Source: Bacteroidota bacterium
GTDB lineage: Bacteria; Bacteroidota; Bacteroidia; Flavobacteriales; Flavobacteriaceae
NCBI GenBank assembly: GCA_015767395.1
Contig: JADWMI010000186.1
Location: 1 to 5,216 of the forward strand
Length of the DNA stretch: 5,216 nucleotides
Direction of reading: 5' to 3'
In this document: positions 1 to 5,216 of the stretch, one piece after another
Layout: each line of letters begins with the position of its first letter
Numbering within the stretch: position 1 is the stretch's first letter
Notes under the pieces: generated by a model
The model's database searches: none
Seen by the model: only the letters and a program-made list of their open reading frames with translations
What the model was told of the DNA's origin: nothing
Made by a program: the position numbers and the translations under genes

Positions 1-53
1 GATTTCATTTCATCTTCAATATTAATTGGTATCAGTTTTTCTCCGTCTGCCAT
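1..53 (-). CDS. gyrA: DNA gyrase subunit A, N-terminal start only (partial)
   Basis: Read on the minus strand, an ATG at 53-51 opens a frame encoding MADGEKLIPINIEDEMK, after which the gene leaves the window. This peptide closely matches the start of flavobacterial GyrA proteins as I know them (MA-E/D-GEKLIPINIEDEMK, followed in the family by a SYIDYSMSVI-like stretch). GyrA is the DNA-cleaving and rejoining subunit of the A2B2 gyrase that introduces negative supercoils into DNA. Only 17 codons are visible, so no catalytic residue can be checked. The start is favoured because it aligns with the family start and has the A-rich leader usual in this group instead of a Shine-Dalgarno sequence. 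It is divergent from clpC, with 256 bp between the two start codons. The main uncertainty is the short length, although the peptide is distinctive. Confidence 0.88.
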   Translation of the reverse strand, partial: MADGEKLIPINIEDEMK

Positions 54-87
54 ATATTTTTCAATTTATTTTTAGTAGTTTTTTTGA

Positions 88-120
88 CAAAGCAATATAC
101 AACTTTTCACTTTTTTACAA
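88..120 (-). promoter_or_regulatory. Candidate gyrA promoter
   Basis: On the minus strand there is TTGCTTTG (genomic 95-88), one mismatch from the Bacteroidota -7 consensus TAnnTTTG. A TTG at 120-118 lies 22 bp upstream, within the 17-23 bp range reported for the -33 TTG element in Flavobacterium. Transcription would start near position 82, giving a leader of roughly 30 nt before the gyrA ATG. This is motif matching by eye in very A+T-rich DNA, so a chance match is possible. Confidence 0.3.
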
Positions 121-164
121 GTAATTTACACTATTGATTTTATAAAATTTATCAACATTAAAAC

Positions 165-214
165 AGGTGACAAATACACCTATACATCTGACTATTAGTC
201 ATTTGAAATATGAC
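165..214. promoter_or_regulatory. Cluster of short palindromes, possible operator
   Basis: Three perfect inverted repeats lie together: AGGTG/CACCT with a 7-nt spacer (165-181), TGACTA-T-TAGTCA (189-201), and GTCAT/ATGAC with a 7-nt spacer (198-214), the last sharing bases with the second. The tetramer TGAC recurs at 168, 189 and 211, spacings of 21 and 22 bp, about two helical turns each. This arrangement suits a dimeric regulator binding one face of the helix between the divergent genes. No known operator is recognised, and the repeats are short enough to occur by chance in skewed DNA. Confidence 0.3.
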
Positions 215-309
215 ATTATAACCGTTTTTACAAATTCTAAAAAAGTGGTGTTGTTTTTGTAGAATAAAAAGAAAAAAATCAGTTATTTTTACAATATAAA
301 CTTAAAGAA

Positions 310-2850
310 ATGGACGATAATTTTTCACCTAAAGTAAAAGATGTTATTGCATATAGTAAAGAAGAGGCCTTGCGTTTAGGTCATGATTTTATAGGCACTG
401 AACATCTAATATTGGGGTTGTTAAGAAAGGGAAATGGCAAGGCGATTGAAATTTTAAATGCGATAGATATAAACCTCGACCATTTACGTAAAAAAATTGA
501 AGGGTTAAGTCCGGTAAACCCTTTAAACAACTTCAATTCTGAAAAGAAAAGTTTGCACTTAACAAGACAAGCTGAAAAAGCACTAAAAACAACATTTTTA
601 GAAGCTAAATTATATCAAAGCGACTCCGTAAATACGGCTCATTTATTAATGTGCATCCTAAGAAATGAGAATGATCCTACCACAAAATTATTGCACAATT
701 TTGATGCTAGTTATGAAGATGTGAAAACAATATTTAAGAATCTATTTATGGATGAAGAAATAGATCTTCCTAAAGCTGAAAATTCATCAGATGATGATTT
801 TGAATCTGCCAAATCGAACCCGTTTGAACAACCAAAAGGAGAAAGCAATCCTCAAAAAAAATCAAAAACACCCGTTTTAGATAATTTTGGTCGTGATTTA
901 ACACGCTTAGCTGAGGAAGGAAAATTAGACCCAGTAGTGGGAAGACAAAAAGAAATTGAACGTGTTTCCCAAATCTTAAGTCGTAGAAAAAAGAACAATC
1001 CAATGCTAATTGGTGAGCCTGGTGTAGGTAAATCAGCTATTGCTGAAGGCTTAGCACTTCGAATCATTCAACGCAAAGTTTCACGTATTTTATTTAACAA
1101 ACGTATTGTATCCTTAGATTTAGCTAGCTTGGTTGCAGGCACAAAATACCGCGGACAATTTGAAGAGCGTATGAAAGCGCTGATGAATGAATTGGAAAAA
1201 AATGAAGATATCATTTTATTTATTGATGAAATTCATACGATAGTGGGTGCCGGTGGAGCAACTGGATCTTTAGATGCTTCCAACATGTTAAAACCTGCTT
1301 TGGCTCGTGGAGAAATTCAATGTATTGGAGCAACAACTTTAGATGAGTTTAGAACCAACATTGAAAAGGATGGAGCCTTGGAACGTAGGTTTCAAAAAAT
1401 AATAGTTGAACCTACTTCTGTTGATGAAACCATTCAAATATTAAACAATATTAAAGACAAATACGAAGACCACCACAATGTTAATTATACTGATGGAGCA
1501 ATAGAAGCTTGTGTTAAATTAACAAACCGTTATATGACTGATCGCTTTTTACCAGATAAAGCCATTGATGCTTTGGATGAATCTGGCTCTAGAATCCACA
1601 TTACAAATATTGTAGTTCCTAAAGAAGTTCTTAGTTTAGAAAGTCAGTTAGAAAAAATAAAAGAAGATAAAAGCGCAGCAGTTAATGGTCAAAAATATGA
1701 AGAAGCTGCTCGACTTCGTGATGACGAAAAACGTGTAGAGAGTTTGCTGAAAAGTGAACAAATAAAATGGGAAGAAGCTTCAAAATTAAATCGTGAAATT
1801 GTCACTGAAGACAATGTTGCTGAAGTTGTATCTATGATGACAGGAATTCCAGTAAATAGAGTTGCCGAGGCTGAAAGTCATAGGTTGCATGATTTACCAA
1901 ACTTAATAAAAGGAAAAGTTATTGGCCAAGACGAGGCTGTTTCTAAGGTGGTTAAAGCCATTCAGCGTAACAGAGTTGGACTTAAAGACCCAAATAAACC
2001 AATTGGTTCATTTATTTTTTTAGGTCAAACTGGAGTTGGAAAAACACAACTTGCAAAAGTTTTAGCCACAGAACTTTTTGACAATGAAGATGCATTGGTA
2101 AGAATTGACATGAGTGAATACATGGAAAAATTCGCTATTTCACGTTTAATTGGTGCACCTCCTGGATATGTTGGCTATGAAGAAGGTGGTCAATTAACTG
2201 AAAAAATTCGTCGTAAACCTTATGCTGTTGTTTTATTAGATGAAATTGAAAAAGCACATCCTGATGTATTTAATATGCTTTTACAAATTCTAGACGATGG
2301 CCATATTACAGATAGTTTAGGAAGAAGAATTGATTTTAGAAATACCATTATCATAATGACATCAAACATTGGTTCGCGTCAATTAAAAGATTTTGGTGTC
2401 GGTGTTGGTTTTGGAACTGCTTCAAAAACTGCACAAGCGGATGCCAATGCAAAAAGTGTAATTGAAAGCGCTTTAAAAAAATCATTTGCTCCTGAATTTT
2501 TAAATAGAATTGATGATGTTATTGTGTTTAATACTTTAGATCGAAAAGACATTCATTCAATTATTGATATTGAATTAAAAAAACTTGTTTTACGCATTGA
2601 AGATTTAGGTTATAAGCTTACTTTAACTGATGAGGCTAAAGACTATATTGCAGATAAAGGTTTTGATAAACAATACGGAGCACGACCATTAAAACGTGCC
2701 ATTCAAAAATACATTGAAGATGCCTTGGCTGAAGAAATTGTAAATTCTCAATTAAAAGAAGGCGACGCTATTCATATGGAATTAAACAAAAGCAAAAGCG
2801 AGCTTACTATAAAGATTCGCAAAGGCAAAGGGAAAGATAAAGTTGAATAA
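310..2850 (+). CDS. clpC: ClpC, Hsp100 AAA+ unfoldase of the Clp protease
   Basis: This is a cytoplasmic ATP-driven unfoldase that threads substrates into the ClpP peptidase for protein quality control. It has 846 residues, somewhat longer than the roughly 810 of Bacillus subtilis ClpC. In order it shows two Clp-N repeats (about 4-64 and 79-144), a long charged linker (about 147-188), and AAA+ domain 1 with Walker A GEPGVGKS (235-242) and Walker B FIDE (D306, E307). A UVR-type middle domain follows (about 440-500, YEEAARLRDDE at 463-473), the mark of ClpC rather than ClpB or ClpA. AAA+ domain 2 has Walker A GQTGVGKT (572-579), Walker B LLDE (D644, E645), arginine finger R733 and sensor-2 GAR (790-792). 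VGF (699-701) fits the ClpP-docking loop, so partnership with ClpP is likely. The ATG at 310 matches the family start (MDDNFSPKVKDVIAYS). Residue 110 is Ala where Bacillus has the phosphoarginine-binding Glu106. The gene is intact and ends in a strong terminator. Confidence 0.97.
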   Translation: MDDNFSPKVKDVIAYSKEEALRLGHDFIGTEHLILGLLRKGNGKAIEILNAIDINLDHLRKKIEGLSPVNPLNNFNSEKKSLHLTRQAEKALKTTFLEAKLYQSDSVNTAHLLMCILRNENDPTTKLLHNFDASYEDVKTIFKNLFMDEEIDLPKAENSSDDDFESAKSNPFEQPKGESNPQKKSKTPVLDNFGRDLTRLAEEGKLDPVVGRQKEIERVSQILSRRKKNNPMLIGEPGVGKSAIAEGLALRIIQRKVSRILFNKRIVSLDLASLVAGTKYRGQFEERMKALMNELEKNEDIILFIDEIHTIVGAGGATGSLDASNMLKPALARGEIQCIGATTLDEFRTNIEKDGALERRFQKIIVEPTSVDETIQILNNIKDKYEDHHNVNYTDGAIEACVKLTNRYMTDRFLPDKAIDALDESGSRIHITNIVVPKEVLSLESQLEKIKEDKSAAVNGQKYEEAARLRDDEKRVESLLKSEQIKWEEASKLNREIVTEDNVAEVVSMMTGIPVNRVAEAESHRLHDLPNLIKGKVIGQDEAVSKVVKAIQRNRVGLKDPNKPIGSFIFLGQTGVGKTQLAKVLATELFDNEDALVRIDMSEYMEKFAISRLIGAPPGYVGYEEGGQLTEKIRRKPYAVVLLDEIEKAHPDVFNMLLQILDDGHITDSLGRRIDFRNTIIIMTSNIGSRQLKDFGVGVGFGTASKTAQADANAKSVIESALKKSFAPEFLNRIDDVIVFNTLDRKDIHSIIDIELKKLVLRIEDLGYKLTLTDEAKDYIADKGFDKQYGARPLKRAIQKYIEDALAEEIVNSQLKEGDAIHMELNKSKSELTIKIRKGKGKDKVE

Positions 2851-2853
2851 TAT

Positions 2854-2887
2854 AAAAAAGGTTGAGAAATTCTCAACCTTTTTTTTT
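2854..2887 (+). terminator. Intrinsic terminator of clpC
   Basis: GGTTGAGA (2860-2867) pairs perfectly with TCTCAACC (2871-2878) around a 3-nt loop. The stem extends by pairing six A (2854-2859) with the start of a nine-T run (2879-2887). It begins 4 bases after the clpC stop codon and has the classical hairpin plus U-tract form. Six A on the left flank would give a U-tract in the opposite direction too, but no minus-strand gene ends here. It should insulate clpC from the next two genes. Confidence 0.93.
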
Positions 2888-2933
2888 GCCAAAAAAATTT
2901 AGTAATTTAAACATCTCATTTAAATCTTGCATC

Positions 2934-3299
2934 ATGAAATCTTCAACTAAAATTTGGCTTGGAATTTTTACCTTTTTACCACTTGTATTATTGCTTTTAT
3001 GTTTTGGCTTTATTATCACAATTTTCCTAGATAACATTGAAGAACTTCAACACAACCATAATCAATTTCCTTTGGAGTTTTTACATTCTATTTTTTGGTT
3101 TGTTTTTTTAATAATTCTAATGGCAATTGCGAGTTTAGGTGTTAAAATCTATTATATTGTTCATGTTAACAATACGGAAGGAAATGACACAAACAAAAAA
3201 ATAATTTGGACCTTAATTCTGATTTTTTTGGGATTAATTGCTTCAGTTGTTTATTATTTTATAGAAATAACCTCCATAAAATCAATTGACAAACATTAA
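2934..3299 (+). CDS. Small three-helix membrane protein, PLDc_N-like
   Basis: This 121-residue protein is almost wholly hydrophobic and very likely sits in the inner membrane. Predicted membrane helices are about 7-31, 50-70 and 89-111, with a polar loop (about 33-48, acidic and His/Asn-rich) between the first two. The segment YYIVHVNN (73-80), followed by KKIIW (88-92), a hydrophobic run and VVYYF (105-109), resembles the phospholipase D N-terminal membrane domain (PLDc_N) found in many small Bacteroidota proteins. No HKD catalytic motif is present, so no lipase activity is implied. I chose the ATG at 2934. The frame stays open upstream to a TTG at 2862, but that lies inside the clpC terminator and would add an unlikely leader. 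It is 9 bp from the thioredoxin-like gene and probably cotranscribed with it. The biological role is unknown. Confidence 0.78.
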   Translation: MKSSTKIWLGIFTFLPLVLLLLCFGFIITIFLDNIEELQHNHNQFPLEFLHSIFWFVFLIILMAIASLGVKIYYIVHVNNTEGNDTNKKIIWTLILIFLGLIASVVYYFIEITSIKSIDKH

Positions 3300-3308
3300 C
3301 CATTCTTT

Positions 3309-3866
3309 ATGAAATTAAGATTTAGTATTACTCTAATTGTTGCTGTCCTATTCTTAAATATCACTTCAGCGCAAGAAAAAGTAGAAAGCGCTAAAACTAT
3401 TATGAACAACGCTTTTTCAAAAGCAAAAGTTGAAAACAAAAATGTATTTGTTGTTTTCTCGGCTTCTTGGTGTGGATGGTGTAAAAAAATGGAAGCGACT
3501 ATGAAAGCCCCTTCTATTGAAAGATTTTTTAATGAAAACTATGTCATTGAAAAGCTAATTGTCCTTGAACAAAAAAGTAAAAAACATGTCGAAAATCAAG
3601 GAAGTGAAGAAATGTTGAATAAATATGGAGGTGAAAAGCAAGGAATTCCATATTATTTAATTTTTGATAGCGATGCCAATTTATTAGCAGACTCTAAAAT
3701 GTTAAAAGGAAAAGAAATTTTAAAAAATGAAGGCACAAATATTGGATGCCCTGGTACTGATTATGAAATTGACGCTTTTCTTTACAAACTAAAAGAAACT
3801 TCAAGTTTAACTGATGAAGAATTGATACTAATTGCAAAACAATTCAAATTAAACAATAGCAACTAA
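3309..3866 (+). CDS. Exported thioredoxin-family protein (CGWC)
   Basis: This 185-residue protein starts with a typical Sec signal peptide: charged MKLR, a hydrophobic core, then NITSAQ, with likely cleavage after residue 21 (TSA|QE). The mature part is a thioredoxin fold of the thioredoxin_7 type: FSASWCGWCKKME places the redox pair at C55 and C58, and the cis-proline is P114 in QGIPYYLIF. It likely carries out thiol-disulfide exchange in the periplasm or on the cell surface, but whether it reduces or oxidises, and on which partner, cannot be told. A third cysteine, C147 (NIGCPGT), lies in a C-terminal region where related proteins as I recall them usually have an aromatic residue. The ATG at 3309 lies 9 bp after the membrane protein stop, so translation may be coupled. 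Its stop overlaps the convergent glycosyltransferase stop. The product class is certain; the precise function is open. Confidence 0.87.
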   Translation: MKLRFSITLIVAVLFLNITSAQEKVESAKTIMNNAFSKAKVENKNVFVVFSASWCGWCKKMEATMKAPSIERFFNENYVIEKLIVLEQKSKKHVENQGSEEMLNKYGGEKQGIPYYLIFDSDANLLADSKMLKGKEILKNEGTNIGCPGTDYEIDAFLYKLKETSSLTDEELILIAKQFKLNNSN

Positions 3867-3891
3867 TTATTAGTTAATTGTCCTTTAAGGA
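3861..3891. repeat. Two adjacent palindromes at convergent gene ends
   Basis: AACTAAT-T-ATTAGTT (3861-3875) is a perfect 15-bp palindrome containing the TAA stop of the thioredoxin-like gene and the TAG stop of the opposing glycosyltransferase gene. Flanking CAAT (3854-3857) and ATTG (3877-3880) could lengthen the stem across a small internal loop. A second palindrome, TCCTT-T-AAGGA (3881-3891), follows directly and lies within the glycosyltransferase coding end. Neither is followed by a T-run, so if they end transcription they are not classical intrinsic terminators. No other terminator candidate separates the two genes. Confidence 0.5.
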
Positions 3892-4816
3892 ATCCTATCC
3901 CATACCCGAAAAATTGAATTAATGTGGTTACAACACTCACCAAGGCCACTAATATTTTTTTGTTCTTCAACCAAGAATCAATAAAAATCGCTACAAAATA
4001 CAACGCAAAAGCACCAACAAAAAATTGATTTCCAAATACGTAAATCAATATCGACAGTAGAAATAGTATAGCGAAAACAGAGGGAAACCAATACGTTATT
4101 TTAGCGCTGCCAGGATATTTTTTATTTAAAAATGGTCTACCCTTTCCAAAAGCAAAAGTCTGCCTAAAAAATTGTTGAAAAGTACTCCTTCTTTTATGAT
4201 ACACAAAAGCATTTTCAACAAACTGAGTCTCAAAATTATGTTCCCACAAACGAAATGTTAAATCTATATCTTCCCCTATTTTCATCTTTGAAAAACCTTT
4301 GGTTTTTTCAAATGCCTCTTTTGAAATTCCAAAATTAAAACTACGAGGCTGAAATTTACCCACTGCTTTTTTATTCCCACGTATACCACCGGTAGTTAAA
4401 AAGGAAGTCATACTGTAATTAATTGCTTTTTGGATTGTTGTAAAAGATTCATGTGCGGCATCAGCCCCACCAAACGCATCCGTATAATTTTCTGTTAAAG
4501 CCTTGTTAACTTCAGTTAAATAATTGGGTGGAATAATACAATCTGAATCGAAAATAACAAAGTAATTTCCGTTAGCATGTTGCATTCCAAAATTTCGACT
4601 TGCTCCTGCGCCAGAATTTGCTTTAAAGAAATATTGAACATTTAATTCTTTTGAACAATTTTCAATAATATTTTTGGCTTTAATTTCTGAACCATCTTCG
4701 ACAACAATAATTTCAAAGTAATTTGAATACGTCTGTTTTGTCAAACTACTCAACAACTCCTCAATTTCTTGCGGTCGATTATAAACAGGAATAATTATTG
4801 AAAATTGTAAATACAT
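3863..4816 (-). CDS. Membrane-anchored family 2 glycosyltransferase
   Basis: This 317-residue enzyme begins with a GT-A fold of the GT2 family and should transfer a sugar from a nucleotide sugar to an acceptor at the cytoplasmic membrane face. Visible motifs are FSIIIPVYNRP at the first strand (5-15), VVEDGS (38-43) with the nucleotide-binding acidic pair, the metal-binding DSD (90-92), and GEDIDLTFR (181-189) carrying the likely catalytic-base acidic residues. FRQTFAFGKGR (217-227) occupies the place of the usual acceptor-side segment. Three membrane helices follow (about 242-262, 265-281 and 286-311). The donor and acceptor cannot be inferred; envelope polysaccharide, glycolipid or protein glycosylation are all possible, and no glycan gene cluster surrounds it. 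The ATG at 4816 is well supported: an in-frame TAG lies immediately upstream and the GT2 motif starts at once. It converges on the thioredoxin-like gene with a 4-bp overlap. Confidence 0.9.
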   Translation of the reverse strand: MYLQFSIIIPVYNRPQEIEELLSSLTKQTYSNYFEIIVVEDGSEIKAKNIIENCSKELNVQYFFKANSGAGASRNFGMQHANGNYFVIFDSDCIIPPNYLTEVNKALTENYTDAFGGADAAHESFTTIQKAINYSMTSFLTTGGIRGNKKAVGKFQPRSFNFGISKEAFEKTKGFSKMKIGEDIDLTFRLWEHNFETQFVENAFVYHKRRSTFQQFFRQTFAFGKGRPFLNKKYPGSAKITYWFPSVFAILFLLSILIYVFGNQFFVGAFALYFVAIFIDSWLKNKKILVALVSVVTTLIQFFGYGIGFLKGQLTNN

Positions 4817-4833
4817 CTAATTTTTAATGAATT

Positions 4834-4865
4834 CAAATTTAAGATATTTTAAATAAATATTTCAT
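4834..4865 (-). promoter_or_regulatory. Candidate promoter of the glycosyltransferase gene
   Basis: On the minus strand TAAATTTG (genomic 4841-4834) is an exact match to the Bacteroidota -7 element TAnnTTTG. At the -33 position, 21 bp upstream, there is ATG (4865-4863), two of three bases of the TTG consensus. Transcription would start near 4829, leaving a leader of only about 13 nt. Its placement between the upstream terminator and the start codon supports it, but the A+T-rich background makes chance matches common. Confidence 0.42.
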
Positions 4866-4878
4866 ACGGATTTATAAT

Positions 4879-4911
4879 AAAAAACCTACTTAGAAAAACA
4901 TTCAAAGTAGG
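4879..4911 (-). terminator. Intrinsic terminator of the right-edge minus gene
   Basis: On the minus strand CCTACTT (4911-4905) pairs with AAGTAGG (4891-4885) around a 13-nt loop, followed by six T (4884-4879). It lies 26 bp after the stop of the frame at 4938-5216 and ends its transcript before the glycosyltransferase gene. In the opposite direction the stem is followed only by CTTTAT, so it looks one-directional. Confidence 0.8.
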
Positions 4912-4937
4912 CTTTATCATTTGCGTTGAAGTTACTT

Positions 4938-5216
4938 TTATAAAGTCTCAACAGCTCTATATAAATCTAAATTTTCAACTTCAAATTTATCCATATAATC
5001 GAATCTTTCTCTATTCTCAGAACGTACCAAATTCACATATAATTTCGCAGATTTAATAAACTTTTCATCTTTTTGACTATTCAATACCAATAAATAACCC
5101 ATAATAATGTTACCAGCCATTTCAACCAATCTTGTTGAATGAAAATCAACCAATTCTGTATTATTAACACCAACAATTCTTTGGGCTATTGATTCATATT
5201 CTTCTGTCATTTTATG
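4938..5216 (-). CDS. C-terminal end of a larger protein, possibly acyl-CoA dehydrogenase (partial)
   Basis: The minus-strand frame is open from the window edge (two codons, His-Lys, precede the first ATG at 5210) to a TAA at 4940-4938, giving 92 residues. The visible part is helical and highly charged, with no signal peptide. The segment HSTRLVEMAGNIIMGYLLVL, followed by SAKLYVNLVRSENRERFDYM, recalls the C-terminal helical domain of some Bacteroidota acyl-CoA dehydrogenases, where an arginine-rich helix leads into an IIxGYL-like motif. If so, the flavin and acyl-CoA binding parts lie outside the window. This rests on a remembered pattern, not a search. Alternatively the ATG at 5210 could start a 90-residue protein of unknown function; I think that less likely because it lies at the very edge with no upstream stop. 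A clear terminator follows, so this end is the true gene end. Confidence 0.5.
   Translation of the reverse strand, partial: HKMTEEYESIAQRIVGVNNTELVDFHSTRLVEMAGNIIMGYLLVLNSQKDEKFIKSAKLYVNLVRSENRERFDYMDKFEVENLDLYRAVETL

Larger units (their letters stand above)
54..309. other. Divergent gyrA-clpC intergenic region
   Basis: This 256-bp A+T-rich stretch has no credible coding sequence. It must hold the promoters of both gyrA (leftward) and clpC (rightward). I see no CIRCE element (TTAGCACTC inverted repeat) and no CtsR heptad repeat, the operators that control clpC in many Firmicutes. For clpC the only promoter-like match I find is weak: TATTTTTA at 284-291 (one mismatch to TAnnTTTG) with a TTG at 257-259, 24 bp upstream, which is slightly too far. 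The clpC start is preceded by an A-rich leader (TTAAAGAA) without a Shine-Dalgarno sequence. The centre holds a cluster of small palindromes, listed separately. Confidence 0.7.

Noticed and set aside
171..178. Second possible gyrA -7 element (TGTATTTG on the minus strand)
   Set aside because: No TTG lies 17-23 bp upstream, and it overlaps the palindrome at 165-181, so it is left as part of that cluster.
54..309. CIRCE or CtsR operator upstream of clpC
   Set aside because: Neither the TTAGCACTC inverted repeat nor tandem GGTCAAA heptads are present; AGGTGACAAA at 165-174 only superficially resembles a CtsR heptad.
770..1067. Two minus-strand open frames of 77 and 71 residues within clpC
   Set aside because: They lie opposite strongly conserved clpC codons, have no family resemblance or start context, and are antisense shadows.
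2862..2933. Upstream TTG start that would extend the membrane protein by 24 residues
   Set aside because: It begins inside the clpC terminator stem and would encode its T-tract; the ATG at 2934 gives a normal small membrane protein.
3863..3866. Possible frameshift or gene fusion at the 4-bp overlap
   Set aside because: The overlapping genes are on opposite strands and both proteins are complete, so this is a plain convergent overlap.
1..5216. Mobile element, CRISPR array, tRNA or defence system
   Set aside because: No transposase, terminal repeats, spaced direct repeats, tRNA-like folds or defence-family motifs were found; the content is ordinary chromosomal genes.

Overview
The window looks like chromosomal core sequence from a member of the Bacteroidota, most likely the class Flavobacteriia. 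The grounds are the very A+T-rich DNA (about two thirds or more by eye), A-rich start regions without Shine-Dalgarno sequences, TAnnTTTG-like promoter elements, and the close family resemblance of the GyrA N-terminus and the ClpC protein to flavobacterial versions as I remember them. No species can be named from the sequence alone.

Layout. At the left edge lie the first 17 codons of gyrA (minus strand), running out of the window. A 256-bp divergent intergenic region carrying several short palindromes separates it from clpC (plus, 310-2850), a complete Hsp100 unfoldase gene ending in a strong intrinsic terminator (2854-2887). Next comes a two-gene plus-strand cassette: a 121-residue three-helix membrane protein (2934-3299) and, 9 bp later, an exported thioredoxin-like protein with a CGWC active site (3309-3866). 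This cassette converges on a minus-strand family 2 glycosyltransferase with a C-terminal membrane anchor (3863-4816). The two genes overlap tail to tail by 4 bp, and both stop codons lie inside one 15-bp palindrome. The glycosyltransferase has its own candidate promoter, placed just after the terminator (4879-4911) of the last minus-strand reading frame (4938-5216). That frame is open to the right edge and is probably the C-terminal end of a larger protein, tentatively an acyl-CoA dehydrogenase.

Function. The window contains housekeeping functions (DNA gyrase, protein quality control) beside envelope functions (membrane protein, exported redox protein, membrane-anchored glycosyltransferase). 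There is no evident single pathway. I see no mobile element, CRISPR array, RNA gene or defence system, and no sign of a novel multi-gene system. The points worth a second look are small-scale: a missing glutamate in the second phosphoarginine pocket of ClpC, the palindrome cluster between gyrA and clpC, and the palindrome spanning the convergent stop codons.
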